From positions 48,842 to 112,841 of the forward strand of contig JAMCRR010000151.1 of assembly GCA_023381565.1 (NCBI GenBank): a stretch of 64,000 nucleotides of DNA, in the 5' to 3' direction. The notes under the pieces are model-generated. The model was not told where the DNA came from and made no database searches. It worked only from the letters and a program-made list of their open reading frames with translations. The DNA is from Chloroflexota bacterium (lineage in GTDB: Bacteria; Chloroflexota; Anaerolineae; Anaerolineales; Anaerolineaceae). Positions within the stretch are counted from its first letter, which is position 1. Each line of letters begins with the position of its first letter. The translations under genes and the position numbers were made by a program. Below are positions 33,246 through 43,000 of the stretch, piece after piece.

Positions 33246-34304
33246 ATGAAAGCAAAATTTGGTCGTAACTTTTTCGTTATCCTGATCCCCATCCTCTCGC
33301 TCTGCGCCGTCCTGGGTTATCTGGCCGCGCGTTCGGGGCATCTCAGCCTGAAGCTGCCGGTGGATAAGAATGAGCAGTTTTCCGGCCAAAGCATGTCCGT
33401 TTTTCCCTCCCGGCTGCATGCCTCGGGAAATCAAATTGTCGACGAAAGTGGAAAGGTCATCTTACTGAGGGGGCTGATGCCGCAGGATCCTGATAAATTG
33501 AATTCGCGTGGTAAATTCAAGCGAGAATTCTTTGAGGAGATGATGCAGACCGGCGCCAACGTCATCCGCATCCCAGTCCATGTTGAGCGGTGGGTGAACG
33601 ATGAGTATTACCTGTGGCGGTACCTGGATCCGGTTGTGGCCTGGGCCGGGGAAATGGGCATGTATGTAATTATCGATTGGCATTCGATTGGCAATGTGGT
33701 CAGTGGAGCAGGCTCGCAAATGCCGGATGTGAAGCAAAACTCAATGGACCTGGCGCTGTCTTTCTGGTCGACCACGGCGCGATATTTTCGCGAGGCACCG
33801 CATGTCATCTTCGAGATCTTCAACGAGCCGGAGAGCATCGATGGAGCAGAATGGAAGGCCGGCGCGGAGAAGTTGATTCAGGCGATACGCGAGCAAGGCG
33901 CCGAGCAAATGGTGATTGTGGGTGGGATTGATTTTGGCAAGGACCTCTCCTGGGTCTGGGAAATTCCGGTATCCGAGAGCAACCTGGCCTATGCCTCTCA
34001 CATTTATCCGTCGCACAGCTCGAGTAACTGGGACGAATGGTTCGGAGATATTGCCGAGCGATACCCGGTGGTCTCTACCGAATGGGGTTTCATGGATGAG
34101 AACCGCACAGAGGGACCTTCTTATTTAGCTGGAACTCGTGCAGATTACGGCGAACCCTTTCTCAATTATCTCGATGCGCGCGGAATTGGCTGGGTAGCTT
34201 GCTGGTACGACGACGAATGGCTTCCTCCCATGTTTGCCAAGAACGGCGGCCAATTAACACAGTACGGGCAATTCGTTCTAGAATATTTGAACAATAAGGA
34301 TTGA
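33246..34304 (+). CDS. Glycoside hydrolase family 5-like cellulase/endoglycanase, exported or anchored
   Basis: Start ATG 33246 has GGAG upstream; alternatives at 33237 and 33216 add only short tails. The 352-residue protein has an N-terminal hydrophobic segment (NFFVILIPILSLCAVLGYLA) and a TIM-barrel GH5 domain: RIPVHVERWVND, IDWHSIGNV, FEIFNEPESIDGAEW with the acid/base Glu of NEP, and VVSTEWGFMDE with the nucleophile Glu. It probably cleaves beta-glucans or mannans outside the cell. Substrate specificity cannot be read from the sequence. Confidence 0.85.
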   Translation: MKAKFGRNFFVILIPILSLCAVLGYLAARSGHLSLKLPVDKNEQFSGQSMSVFPSRLHASGNQIVDESGKVILLRGLMPQDPDKLNSRGKFKREFFEEMMQTGANVIRIPVHVERWVNDEYYLWRYLDPVVAWAGEMGMYVIIDWHSIGNVVSGAGSQMPDVKQNSMDLALSFWSTTARYFREAPHVIFEIFNEPESIDGAEWKAGAEKLIQAIREQGAEQMVIVGGIDFGKDLSWVWEIPVSESNLAYASHIYPSHSSSNWDEWFGDIAERYPVVSTEWGFMDENRTEGPSYLAGTRADYGEPFLNYLDARGIGWVACWYDDEWLPPMFAKNGGQLTQYGQFVLEYLNNKD

Positions 34305-34565
34305 CGCCCTCAATCAGGGGAGAAATCGGCGGGTGAGGGATAAGGTTAGTGCATCTAAAATTGAAGCTCGCCCTTTTTGGGGAGAAGCCAGGCCAGAGAA
34401 ATCGCGCGTCGGTGCGACATCAGCTACGAGCAATTGGAACAGACGCTGAGAGATCGGGGAGCGCTGTAGTTTTGGCATGATTTAACTGTATAATGAATTT
34501 AAAATTCCAATCAGCCAGCCGTGGCGCTGGCTCGACCCAATGGGTGCTGATCGGGCTGGTATTTG

Positions 34566-37256
34566 ATGGAAAAAACCGACCCCCTCATCCGAACGAAGTT
34601 GCGCCCACCCTTTATCCGGCCAGAGCTTGTTTGCCGGCCGCGCCTGCAGACCCGCGTCGCCGAGGGCTTGCATTTCCCGCTTACCCTCGTTATTGCCCCA
34701 GCCGGATTTGGCAAAACCACCCTGGTGGCCGCCAGCCTGGCAGGCAGTGGCATGCCGGCAGCCTGGCTCACCCTGGATAAAGAAGATAATCAAGGTGGGC
34801 GCTTCTTGAAGTACCTTATCGCTGCCTTGCAGAGCAGAGACCATCAAATCGGATCCGAGGCGGACAGGCTCATTGGAGGGGTGCCGCCGGCGCCGCCCGA
34901 AACTGTGCTGGTCAGCCTGGTGAATGACCTGGATGCTTCGGAAGCGGAGCTGGTTTTAGTGCTGGAAGATTACCAGTTTATCAGCAATCCAGAGATCCAC
35001 GAGGCAGTGGGTTTTTTAATCGAACATTGCCCGCAGACTTTCCACCTTCTGATTACCTCCCGTTCGGACCCTTCGCTGCCCTTAGCCCGCCTGCGAGCCC
35101 GCAGCCAGATGGTAGAGCTTCGCAGCGAAGATCTTCGTTTCACGCCCATTGAGGCAGCTCAGTTCCTGAATGACGTCATGGGCCTGGGCCTGGATGCTGG
35201 ATCGGTGGCGGCGCTTGAGGAGCGGACGGAGGGCTGGATCGCCGGCTTGCAGATGGCAGCGCTTTCCTTACGCGATCGCCAGGACGTCGCCGGATTCATC
35301 GAAGCCTTTTCGGGAACGAACCGTTACATACTGGACTATCTGTTGGAGGAAGTCTTAGCCAGCCAGTCGCCGGAAGTCCAGCGTTTTCTGCTTTGCACCT
35401 CGATCCTGGGGCGCCTGACCGCGCCGCTGTGCAATGTGGTCATAGGGGAAGCAGACAGCCAGGCAATGCTGGAGCGGCTGGAGAGAGCCAACCTGTTCGT
35501 GTCTTCTTTGGATGACGGGCGTCAATGGTATCGATATCACCAGCTCTTCGGGGATCTACTCCAGGTCAGGCTACAGCAAACTCATCCCGAGCTCCTGTCG
35601 GGCTTACATGAGCGCGCCGTTGATTGGTATGAGGAAAATGGGTTTATCGTGGAGGCGATCGACCAGGCCCTGGCCGCAAAACATTGGAGCCGGGCTGCAC
35701 GGTTGATCGAGCAGCGCGCCATGGGCATCCTTTCCGGTGAATCCGTGATGGCGCTCATCGCGTGGCTGGATGTCTTCCCCGAAGAGCTCCTTTATAACCG
35801 GCCGTGGCTGTGTGTATTCCGTGCCTGGTCTTTGTTATTAAACTGCCAGGCAGAAGGGGTAGAAAATCTGCTGCAGCGTGCTGAGCGAAATTTACCGATT
35901 GCTAACGGTTCGATGAGCAACGAGGATATCCGGGGCAACGTCGCCATGATCCGGGCTTATCTGGCCCTCTTCGAAGGGGACCTGGAGCGTTCTGAAGATC
36001 AGATATCTTTGGCGGATCGTCTACTGCCGGATAGCGATCGCGTGATACGCTGCGACCTGCTCTGGGTCAAAGGTTTTTTGCCCTTCCTGCGTGATGACCT
36101 GTCCGCAGCAGCCGAAGCCTGGGCAGAAGCGCGCGATTACAGCCTTTCTTCGGGAAATCCCTACATTGCGGTAGCCTCCATTGGACAACTGGCGCGGATA
36201 GATCGCGTCCAGGGCCGCTTGCAGGGGTGCAAAGAGCGGTACCAGCAAGCACTCGACGTGGCTGCAGAGCTTAGCTGGAATCAATCACGCCTGACCACCT
36301 TTGTGAAGAAAGACCTGGCCGATGTATTCTGCGAGCTCAATGAGTTGCCCAGGGCGTCTGCGCTGGCGGAGGAGGTGGTGGAGGAGGCCGAACGCTGGGG
36401 GAATCCCAGCGATGCAGCCATGGCGCATGCCATCCTGGCGCATGTTCTGTGTGCGACTGGCGATTTGGATACCAGCCGTGCCTCCCTGGACCGGGCAGAG
36501 AAAATCTGTCGCAACCATACCACCTATCCGGAAGTGCACGGCCGTGTCGCCGCCTGCCAGGTGAAACTTTGGCTGAGGCTGGGTGACAACCTTTCGGCCC
36601 GGCAGTGGGTTGAAAATAACCACCTTCATTCGGACGACACTCCGGCTTTTCAGACGGAAATGGAGCACATCACCCTGGCTCGCGTGCTGATCTCCCAGAA
36701 TCGCGCGGCTGAGGCTGCCCCCCTCTTGAGAGGGTTGGATGAAGCAGCCCGGAGAGGAAGCCGGAGCGGCAGCCGGATAGAGATTCTGGCTCTGCTGGCT
36801 CTGGCGCTGCAAGTGTGCCGGGATACACAGGCAGCCTTTTCAGCGTTATCGACCGCCCTTTCGCTGGCTGAGCCGGAAGGTTATGTGCGGGTGTTTCTCG
36901 ACGAAGGCCAACCCATGCGGCTGCTCCTGGCGCAGTGGCTGGCGCATACGCCTTCCGGACCGCTGCGAGACTACTCCGCTCATCTGCTCGCCCAATTCGA
37001 AGTTGAACCCCAAAGCGCTCAAGCCGCCCCGGAAACCGCTTCTCCGGCCGGTGACCTGGTCGAACCGTTGAGCCAGCGCGAGCTGGAAGTGCTGCAGCTC
37101 CTGGCTCTTGGTCGAACCAACCAGGAGATTGCCCAACAGCTCATCGTCGCTCCGGGCACAGTCAAAGCGCACACGGCCAGCATCTATCGCAAGCTGGATG
37201 CAGCCAACCGGACCGAGGCAGTGGCGCGAGCCCGGCAGCTCGGCCTGCTTCCCTAA
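34566..37256 (+). CDS. LuxR-family MalT-type ATP-dependent regulator (LAL 1)
   Basis: The 896-residue protein has, near the N-terminus, a P-loop (LVIAPAGFGKTTLVA, near residues 35-50), then LVLEDYQFI and the LLITSRSDPSLPLARLRAR region of STAND-type ATPases. A helical TPR-like middle follows, and a C-terminal LuxR helix-turn-helix (LSQRELEVLQLLALGRTNQE, then VAPGTVKAH). Such proteins bind an inducer, hydrolyse ATP and activate transcription. A TATAAT (34489-34494) precedes the gene. Directly downstream is the conserved element at 37293-37372 that fronts the next operon; this is its probable target. Confidence 0.92.
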   Translation: MEKTDPLIRTKLRPPFIRPELVCRPRLQTRVAEGLHFPLTLVIAPAGFGKTTLVAASLAGSGMPAAWLTLDKEDNQGGRFLKYLIAALQSRDHQIGSEADRLIGGVPPAPPETVLVSLVNDLDASEAELVLVLEDYQFISNPEIHEAVGFLIEHCPQTFHLLITSRSDPSLPLARLRARSQMVELRSEDLRFTPIEAAQFLNDVMGLGLDAGSVAALEERTEGWIAGLQMAALSLRDRQDVAGFIEAFSGTNRYILDYLLEEVLASQSPEVQRFLLCTSILGRLTAPLCNVVIGEADSQAMLERLERANLFVSSLDDGRQWYRYHQLFGDLLQVRLQQTHPELLSGLHERAVDWYEENGFIVEAIDQALAAKHWSRAARLIEQRAMGILSGESVMALIAWLDVFPEELLYNRPWLCVFRAWSLLLNCQAEGVENLLQRAERNLPIANGSMSNEDIRGNVAMIRAYLALFEGDLERSEDQISLADRLLPDSDRVIRCDLLWVKGFLPFLRDDLSAAAEAWAEARDYSLSSGNPYIAVASIGQLARIDRVQGRLQGCKERYQQALDVAAELSWNQSRLTTFVKKDLADVFCELNELPRASALAEEVVEEAERWGNPSDAAMAHAILAHVLCATGDLDTSRASLDRAEKICRNHTTYPEVHGRVAACQVKLWLRLGDNLSARQWVENNHLHSDDTPAFQTEMEHITLARVLISQNRAAEAAPLLRGLDEAARRGSRSGSRIEILALLALALQVCRDTQAAFSALSTALSLAEPEGYVRVFLDEGQPMRLLLAQWLAHTPSGPLRDYSAHLLAQFEVEPQSAQAAPETASPAGDLVEPLSQRELEVLQLLALGRTNQEIAQQLIVAPGTVKAHTASIYRKLDAANRTEAVARARQLGLLP

Positions 37257-37292
37257 ATTATTCCATCTCCCCACAAATCAATCGAATATCCA

Positions 37293-37372
37293 TGCAGGGT
37301 AAACCCTGCAAATAAACCGCGGATATCCCCTTTGGCAGATGCAGGGATATTATCAGCGCGCTAAAGTATAGA
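37293..37372 (+). promoter_or_regulatory. Second copy of the palindromic activator-type promoter element
   Basis: TGCAGGGT-AA-ACCCTGCA (37293-37310) is an 8-bp dyad. It is followed by CCCCTTTGGCAGATGC (37327-37342), GCGCGCTAAAG and TATAGA (37367-37372), at the same distances as at 30118-30196. The outer pair of the dyad differs from the first copy in a compensating way, so the site is selected as a paired structure or a protein half-site pair. It lies just behind the LuxR/MalT gene and in front of the methyltransferase operon. Confidence 0.65.
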
Positions 37373-37433
37373 CAAAGAAAGCCTCCACAACTTATGGAAG
37401 GCGGGGAGGCACGAGAAAAGGAGGAGATACGGC

Positions 37434-37922
37434 ATGGTAAATATTTTGAAGAATCAAAAGGGCATGAATATTGTCGGGCAGGGCGGAAAAATCATTCTGT
37501 TTATGCTCCCATCTTTAATCGCGGCCATCCTGGTCCATCTAACCTATCCCCAAATCGCAACGCTTCCCCGGAGCCTAAGTTTTATCAAGCCCCTGGGCTA
37601 TGGATTGCTCCCCCTAGGGATTATTCTCTGGGGAACGGCGATCATTCAATTAGTGACGGGCTTTTCTGAAGGCAAGCTCATCACTACCGGCGCATACGGG
37701 GTCGTCCGCAATCCCATCTATTCCAGTGCGGCGTTATTCATTTTGCCTGCTGTTGCGCTCATCACCCTCACCTGGGTCTATTTTGTGCCTTCGGTCTTCT
37801 TATATTCCGGTGTGATGATTTTCATCGGGACAGAAGAGAGGCAGCTCACGAAGGCTTTTGGCAATCAGTATGAAGACTATCTGGCGAGAGTGGACCGGCT
37901 GGTTCCGTTCAAGAAACCCTGA
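37434..37922 (+). CDS. Isoprenylcysteine carboxyl methyltransferase-like (ICMT/PEMT) membrane protein
   Basis: The 162-residue protein has four hydrophobic segments and a C-terminal SAM-binding signature typical of this superfamily: TTGAYGVVRNPIYSSA, then FIGTEERQLTKAFGNQYEDY. Such enzymes methylate small lipids, lipid head groups or isoprenyl-type acids in the membrane. A GAGATACGGC site precedes the ATG. It heads an operon with a deazaflavin-type reductase and a flavodoxin, driven by the element above. Confidence 0.8.
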   Translation: MVNILKNQKGMNIVGQGGKIILFMLPSLIAAILVHLTYPQIATLPRSLSFIKPLGYGLLPLGIILWGTAIIQLVTGFSEGKLITTGAYGVVRNPIYSSAALFILPAVALITLTWVYFVPSVFLYSGVMIFIGTEERQLTKAFGNQYEDYLARVDRLVPFKKP

Positions 37923-37935
37923 AGAAGAGGCTGAA

Positions 37936-38379
37936 ATGTCCCAAACTCCATCTATTCCTCCGTACGTCAATTCTATGATGAAATTTATGCTGCGCTCGCC
38001 CCTGCACGGGCTGGTCAGCAAATCAATCCTTTTGATCACCTTCAAAGGCCGCAGGAGCGGGAAGAGCTTCACGACCCCGGTCAGCTATTCTCAACACGAC
38101 GGGCAGGTGACGATTTTTACACACGCCGGGTGGTGGAAAAATCTCGATGGCCACGCTCCGGTCGAATTGCGGTTGCAGGGAAGGGATGTCCAGGCGATGG
38201 CGACGCCGGTTGCCGTAGATAAGCAAGCTGTGGCGGCCGGCCTGATCGAGCATCTGCGGAAGGTGCCAAGCGATGCCAGATATTATGGTGTGGCCTTTGA
38301 CGACCGAAAGAACCCGCAACCAGAGGATGTTGAGAAAGCATCCCAGAGCGTTGTCATGATCAATGTCAGCTTGTGCTGA
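37936..38379 (+). CDS. Nitroreductase/deazaflavin-dependent oxidoreductase (DDN-like)
   Basis: Start ATG 37936 gives a 147-residue protein of the split-barrel flavin family: ITFKGRRSGKSFTTPVSY, GQVTIFTHAGWWKNLDGHAP, and VELRLQGRDVQAMATPV. Members of this family bind F420 or FMN and reduce quinone-like or nitro substrates. It begins 13 bases after the ICMT gene, indicating one transcript. A second family member is at 50543-51103. Confidence 0.82.
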   Translation: MSQTPSIPPYVNSMMKFMLRSPLHGLVSKSILLITFKGRRSGKSFTTPVSYSQHDGQVTIFTHAGWWKNLDGHAPVELRLQGRDVQAMATPVAVDKQAVAAGLIEHLRKVPSDARYYGVAFDDRKNPQPEDVEKASQSVVMINVSLC

Positions 38380-38443
38380 TCCACAATTCGCCCACATTTC
38401 TATCTATTCCAACTGCACTCCAAGACAAGGAAAGGAGCGATCG

Positions 38444-38965
38444 ATGGAGAAGAATATCCTGGTCACCTACGCATCAAGATACGGCGCGACGAAGGAAATT
38501 GCCGAGAAAATCGGTGAAGGGCTGAGTGAGGCGGGTTTGCAGGCGGAGGTGGTTCCTATCGACGGAAAGCGTGATCTCAACGCTTTCAGGGCAATTATCC
38601 TGGGCAGTGCGGTTTATATCGGTAAGTGGCGCCCGGAGGGTGTAGAGTTCTTAAAGGCCAACGAGAGAGCCTTGGCTGGACGACCGGTATGGCTGTTCTC
38701 CAGCGGGCCGACGGGTGAGGGTGATCCGGTCGAATTGGTGGAAGGGCAGCGGCTGCCTCCCGAAGTGCAGCTCATCGCCGACCGCATCCATCCTCGTGAT
38801 ATCGCCGTTTTTCATGGCTTTATCAACCCCGCAAAGATCAACTTAATAGAAAAATTCGCCATTAAGAATGTGGTCAAGAAACCCTTTGGCGACTTTCGCG
38901 ATTGGAATACCATCACGGCCTGGGCTGCTGGGATCGCGGAAGCCGTGAAGAACACATCGAGATGA
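38444..38965 (+). CDS. Flavodoxin-domain protein (HemG-like)
   Basis: Start ATG 38444 with AAAGGAG upstream gives a 173-residue protein with the flavodoxin phosphate-binding loop NILVTYASRYGATKEIAEKI, the AIILGSAVYIGKWRPEG loop and the DFRDWNTITAWA C-terminus. The pattern matches the HemG/flavodoxin-domain (PF12724-type) family, which includes menaquinone-dependent protoporphyrinogen oxidase; that exact function is not assured. It is the last gene of the operon. Two more relatives are at 57554-58093 and 58974-59645. Confidence 0.85.
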   Translation: MEKNILVTYASRYGATKEIAEKIGEGLSEAGLQAEVVPIDGKRDLNAFRAIILGSAVYIGKWRPEGVEFLKANERALAGRPVWLFSSGPTGEGDPVELVEGQRLPPEVQLIADRIHPRDIAVFHGFINPAKINLIEKFAIKNVVKKPFGDFRDWNTITAWAAGIAEAVKNTSR

Positions 38966-39042
38966 CGACTGCGGCCGGCGTCTGCGGCCCGAAGAACCTG
39001 TGATTGTGAGAGCTGGAGAGAGCATAGGCTGCCGCCGGGAAG

Positions 39043-39672
39043 TTATTTCGCCCACAGCCCGCCTGTCTCGGTCATCCAATCGGCGATTCGCTCTGTAGCC
39101 CGCGTGACATCGTTGTCTGATATGTCGATTTCCAGCCTGGGCAGTATCGATTCGCCCACCAGGCGGCGCATCAGATCCTGCTCTTCAATGAACAGGTTTA
39201 GATCATCGTACTGGTCGGGTTTGCCCGACACTTTGATCCGTTCGGTGCGGGCAGTCTCGAAGGAGCCCGGTGAGCGGGTCACGAATACCAGGTGAAATCC
39301 TAAAGGCAGCAGGCGCTGCTCCAGCCAGCGAAAGGGGTAATCTACGCCGCGGGTTTTCAGCTGAACCATGCGGGTCGAAATATGAAACCGGTCGATAATC
39401 CAGGAATAATAACGCTGTAGCTCGAAAAGGCGTGCCCAGGTGTGGTAGGTCTCCATCGCCATAGCCTCTTCTTCGGGCAAGAAATTGATCAACCCCCTCC
39501 CCCAGGGATAATTGGTGAAGGCGCACCACTCGGCAGAGATCAAGGGCGAATGGTAGCGGTATTTGCGAGGCCCGACGATGCGCGGGTGTTCGTTTAGCGC
39601 GAACGCAATTTCGGTCTTCAAAGTCAGGCGGGTACCCTCCAGAATGATCTTTGGACAAAGTTTTGAGCCCAT
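39043..39672 (-). CDS. P-loop kinase-like protein with a degenerate Walker A
   Basis: Start ATG 39672 has GGAGGGG upstream, so I prefer it to a longer form from 39777. The 209-residue protein begins KIILEGTRLTLKTEIAFAL, which sits where a Walker A (GxxxxGKT) would be; the loop has GTRLTLKT, i.e. Leu replaces the second Gly. Later segments (WIIDRFHISTRMVQ and VFVTRSPGSFETART) fit a thymidylate/deoxynucleoside kinase-like fold (the DRFHIST motif). It may be a nucleoside kinase with altered nucleotide binding. The biochemical role is uncertain. Confidence 0.6.
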   Translation of the reverse strand: MGSKLCPKIILEGTRLTLKTEIAFALNEHPRIVGPRKYRYHSPLISAEWCAFTNYPWGRGLINFLPEEEAMAMETYHTWARLFELQRYYSWIIDRFHISTRMVQLKTRGVDYPFRWLEQRLLPLGFHLVFVTRSPGSFETARTERIKVSGKPDQYDDLNLFIEEQDLMRRLVGESILPRLEIDISDNDVTRATERIADWMTETGGLWAK

Positions 39673-39982
39673 GGTTACCCCTCCGACTGTGTATATCCTG
39701 TGACAGGCTTTCCTGCATACCCCTTTGAATGACGCCAATTCATTTCGTATTCCGAGGCGCAGATGCCAATTTTCCATGATCGCATGTGCTGGTTTTAATA
39801 CCAGTTTAGCTTAATTTTCTCAATTCCGCACCGATTCATGGGACCGATCTGATTTTGATAACAGAAACCCATTTTCTCACCCTCTTCCCAGGAGTCGAAC
39901 CGGGCGATCCAGGGACCTGCGCATTCCTGGATGAACCATCTACGGATTTCCGTAAATTAAGGGCCCATTCCGGCTGGAATAA

Positions 39983-40011
39983 TTGACTTCGACTTGCTTT
40001 CGTGCTAGTAT
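39983..40011 (+). promoter_or_regulatory. Candidate promoter for the amylopullulanase gene
   Basis: TTGACT (39983-39988), a 17-base spacer and TAGTAT (40006-40011) lie about 80 bases before the amylase gene. The -10 is only partly canonical. The rest of 39673-40088 has no gene; a 7-bp inverted repeat ATCCAGG/CCTGGAT lies at about 39907-39932. Confidence 0.35.
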
Positions 40012-40088
40012 AAAAAAACAGGGGATTTCCCATAAAACATCAATTTAACTTCATAAGCATCCATTTGTGACTCTGGAGGAGATGGAAA

Positions 40089-43000
40089 ATGGATATTAAG
40101 AAATCTCGTAAACTGATTTCCTGCATCGGGATTCTGGTTCTCCTAATCACCTCATTTATGAGCCCCGCGGCGATTCCACCGGTCAGTGCCAACACGCCAG
40201 ATCCTACAGCAGTGACCATAGCAGGGTCGCTGCAGAGTGAATTGGGCTGCGCGGAGGACTGGCTTGAGAATTGCGCTGATACCCATCTAACCTACGACGA
40301 TACGGATGATGTCTGGCAGGGAATTTTCGACGTCCCGGCGGGAGCATGGGAATATAAAGCCGCCCTCAACGACAGTTGGACGGAAAACTACGGCGCCAAC
40401 GCCCTGCAAAATGGGGCGAACATCGCTCTCTCAATAGCTGCGCCTGCCAGCGTGAAGTTCTATTACGATCACAAGACCCACTGGGTGACCGATAATCAGA
40501 ATTCGATCATCGCTTCGGTGCCCGGCAGCTTCCAGAGTGAGATCGGCTGCCCGGATGATTGGGATCCGGCCTGCCTTCGCTCCTGGCTGGAAGACCCCGA
40601 TGGTGATGGCATTTACGTCTTTACCACCAGCGCCATCCCCGAGGGCAGTTACGAAGCTAAAGCAGCTTTGAACGAGGACTGGCTTGTAAATTATGGCGCG
40701 GAAGGGGTCCAAAATGGACCCAACATCCCCTTCACAGTGACTATCGGCTATTCCCCGGTCACTTTCTCGTATGATGCCTCGACCCATCTTCTAACCATCA
40801 CCACCACCACGCACGCTCAAGATAACAACGTCGAGTGGGACGGCTTGCATCACGACTCGCGTGACACACTTTATCGCACACCGGGAGGCGCAGTCCCTGC
40901 CGGAACCCCGGTCGCCATCCGCTTCCGCACCTTCCACAACGACGTTACCGGCGTGAAGATGCGGCTCTACGACATCAACGCCGGTGCGCAGCAAATCCTG
41001 GACATGACCCTGGCAGCCAGCGACGTATCCTGCTATCAAGCCGGATTGGAAAACGACAGCTGCGATTTCTGGTCAATCGTCTTGCCGAATGATAACCCAA
41101 ATAATTTATGGTACCGCTTCATCATCACGGACGGTACGAAAACGGTGTATTACGCCGATAATACCCCCGCACTGGATGGGGGTCTTGGCAGCCCGAGTGA
41201 TACGGTCATCGACAACAGCTATGCGCTGATGGTCTACGACCCCGGCTTTGCCGCGCCAGATTGGGCGCGCAATGCCGTGATCTACCAGATTTTCCCGGAC
41301 CGCTTCCGTAGCGGTCGCGCCAATAACGACCCTGAGACCGGAGACCCGCGCTACGACGATCCTGTGCTGAAGCTGCCCTGGGGTACTCTTCCTGAAGGGT
41401 ACTGCCTCAACTATGCCGGCGCGACTGCGGCAACCTGCCCCTGGCGTTTTTACCCTGGACGAACCGGGCTGGAATCTCCGCTTGGCCGCGATTACATGGG
41501 TGGCGATCTGAAAGGCGTGGACCAGAACCTGGATTATCTGGTATCGCTGGGGGTTAACACGCTGTATTTCAACCCGATCTTTGATTCGGGTTCGAATCAC
41601 GGGTACGATACCCAGGACTATTACAAGATCGACCCGTATTTTGGTACGCAGAAAGATTGGGAGAACCTGGTGAAGCACGCCAACCAGCTCGGGGTCCGCA
41701 TCATCCTGGATGGCGTCTTCAACCATATGTCCTCCGACAGTCCATTCTTCGACCGCTACCATCACTATGACACCGTTGGAGCCTGTGAATCCATCGACTC
41801 CCCCTACCGGAGTTGGTTTACCTTCCACGATGTCACAGCCGGCGACGGCACCTGCGTGGATAGCCTTGGCAATCCCGATTCAGCCAAGTATGATGACTGG
41901 TTCGGGTTTGACAGCATTCCTGTGTTGAATAAGAGCAACCCGCAGGTAGAGGATTATTTCGTCACCGGAGCCAACAACGTCTCCACTTTCTGGCTCGATC
42001 AGGGCGCCAGCGGCTGGCGGTTGGATGTGATGGGCGACAGTTCCTTCCCCGCCAATTACTGGTCAGATTTCCGCCAGGTAGTGAAGGCGGACAACCCAGA
42101 TGACATCATCATCGGAGAGCTGTGGCAGAAGGACAGCACGCTGCTGCGTTTCCTGCGTGGCGACCGGGCTGACACCACCATGAATTACCGCTTGCGCGAT
42201 GCAGTACTCGGGCTGTTGGCACCGCAGGTATTTGACTCCAAGGGTTTCGCCGACAGTGGGCGACAGCTACTGCCGTCGGAGTTCGCGGCTCGCATCGCCT
42301 CCGTTCGGGAGGATTACCCGGATGCCGCCTTCTACAGCCTGATGAACCTGCTGGGCACCCACGATACTGCACGCATCTTATGGGTATTGACCCCCGGCGC
42401 GGAAAATACCGCAGACAAGGAACAGAACCTTGAAAATCTGGCAGAAGGGAAGCAGCGCCAGATGATCGCCTCCCTGATCCAGTTTAGCATGCCCGGCGCG
42501 CCGACCATCTACTATGGGGATGAAGTCGGTATGACCGGGGCCAGCGACCCCGACGATCGTCGCACGTATCCATGGGCTGATAAAGGCGGTAGCCCCGACA
42601 CAGCGCTGTTAAGCCACTACCAGATGCTGGCTGCCTTGCGCGGGCAAAATAACGTCTTGATCGATGGCGACCTGCAAATACTGCTCGCCGATGATCCGGC
42701 GGGGGTTGTAGCATACGGTCGTAAGACGAATAGCCAGGCAGCGGTCGTTATTGTCAATATTTCGTCTGAACCACGGATCGTGAATATCCCTGTTGCTGGC
42801 TATCTGCCGGATGGGATCAACCTCTCAGAGCTATATGGTGTGGGCAATTCAGGAGCCTTGAGCGTTCAGGTGGCTTCCGGCAGCCTCGAGGTTAGCCTCA
42901 ACCCGCAGAGTGCCTGGCTTCTCGCCACCGGGGCGTCGGTAGATCTGCAGCCGCCTGGTTCTCCAACGGGCCTGCAGGTCACCGGTGAAGGAGACAGCCA

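Noticed and set aside
37288..37372. A mobile element or attenuator as explanation of the repeated promoter element
   Set aside because: Similarity is limited to an 80-base region ending at the -10, with exact spacing and without terminal repeats or target duplications.
39836..40033. Region with TTCGA and GGATCC-like text resembling a tRNA 3' half
   Set aside because: No acceptor stem, anticodon arm or CCA can be folded; the T-arm has a mismatch.
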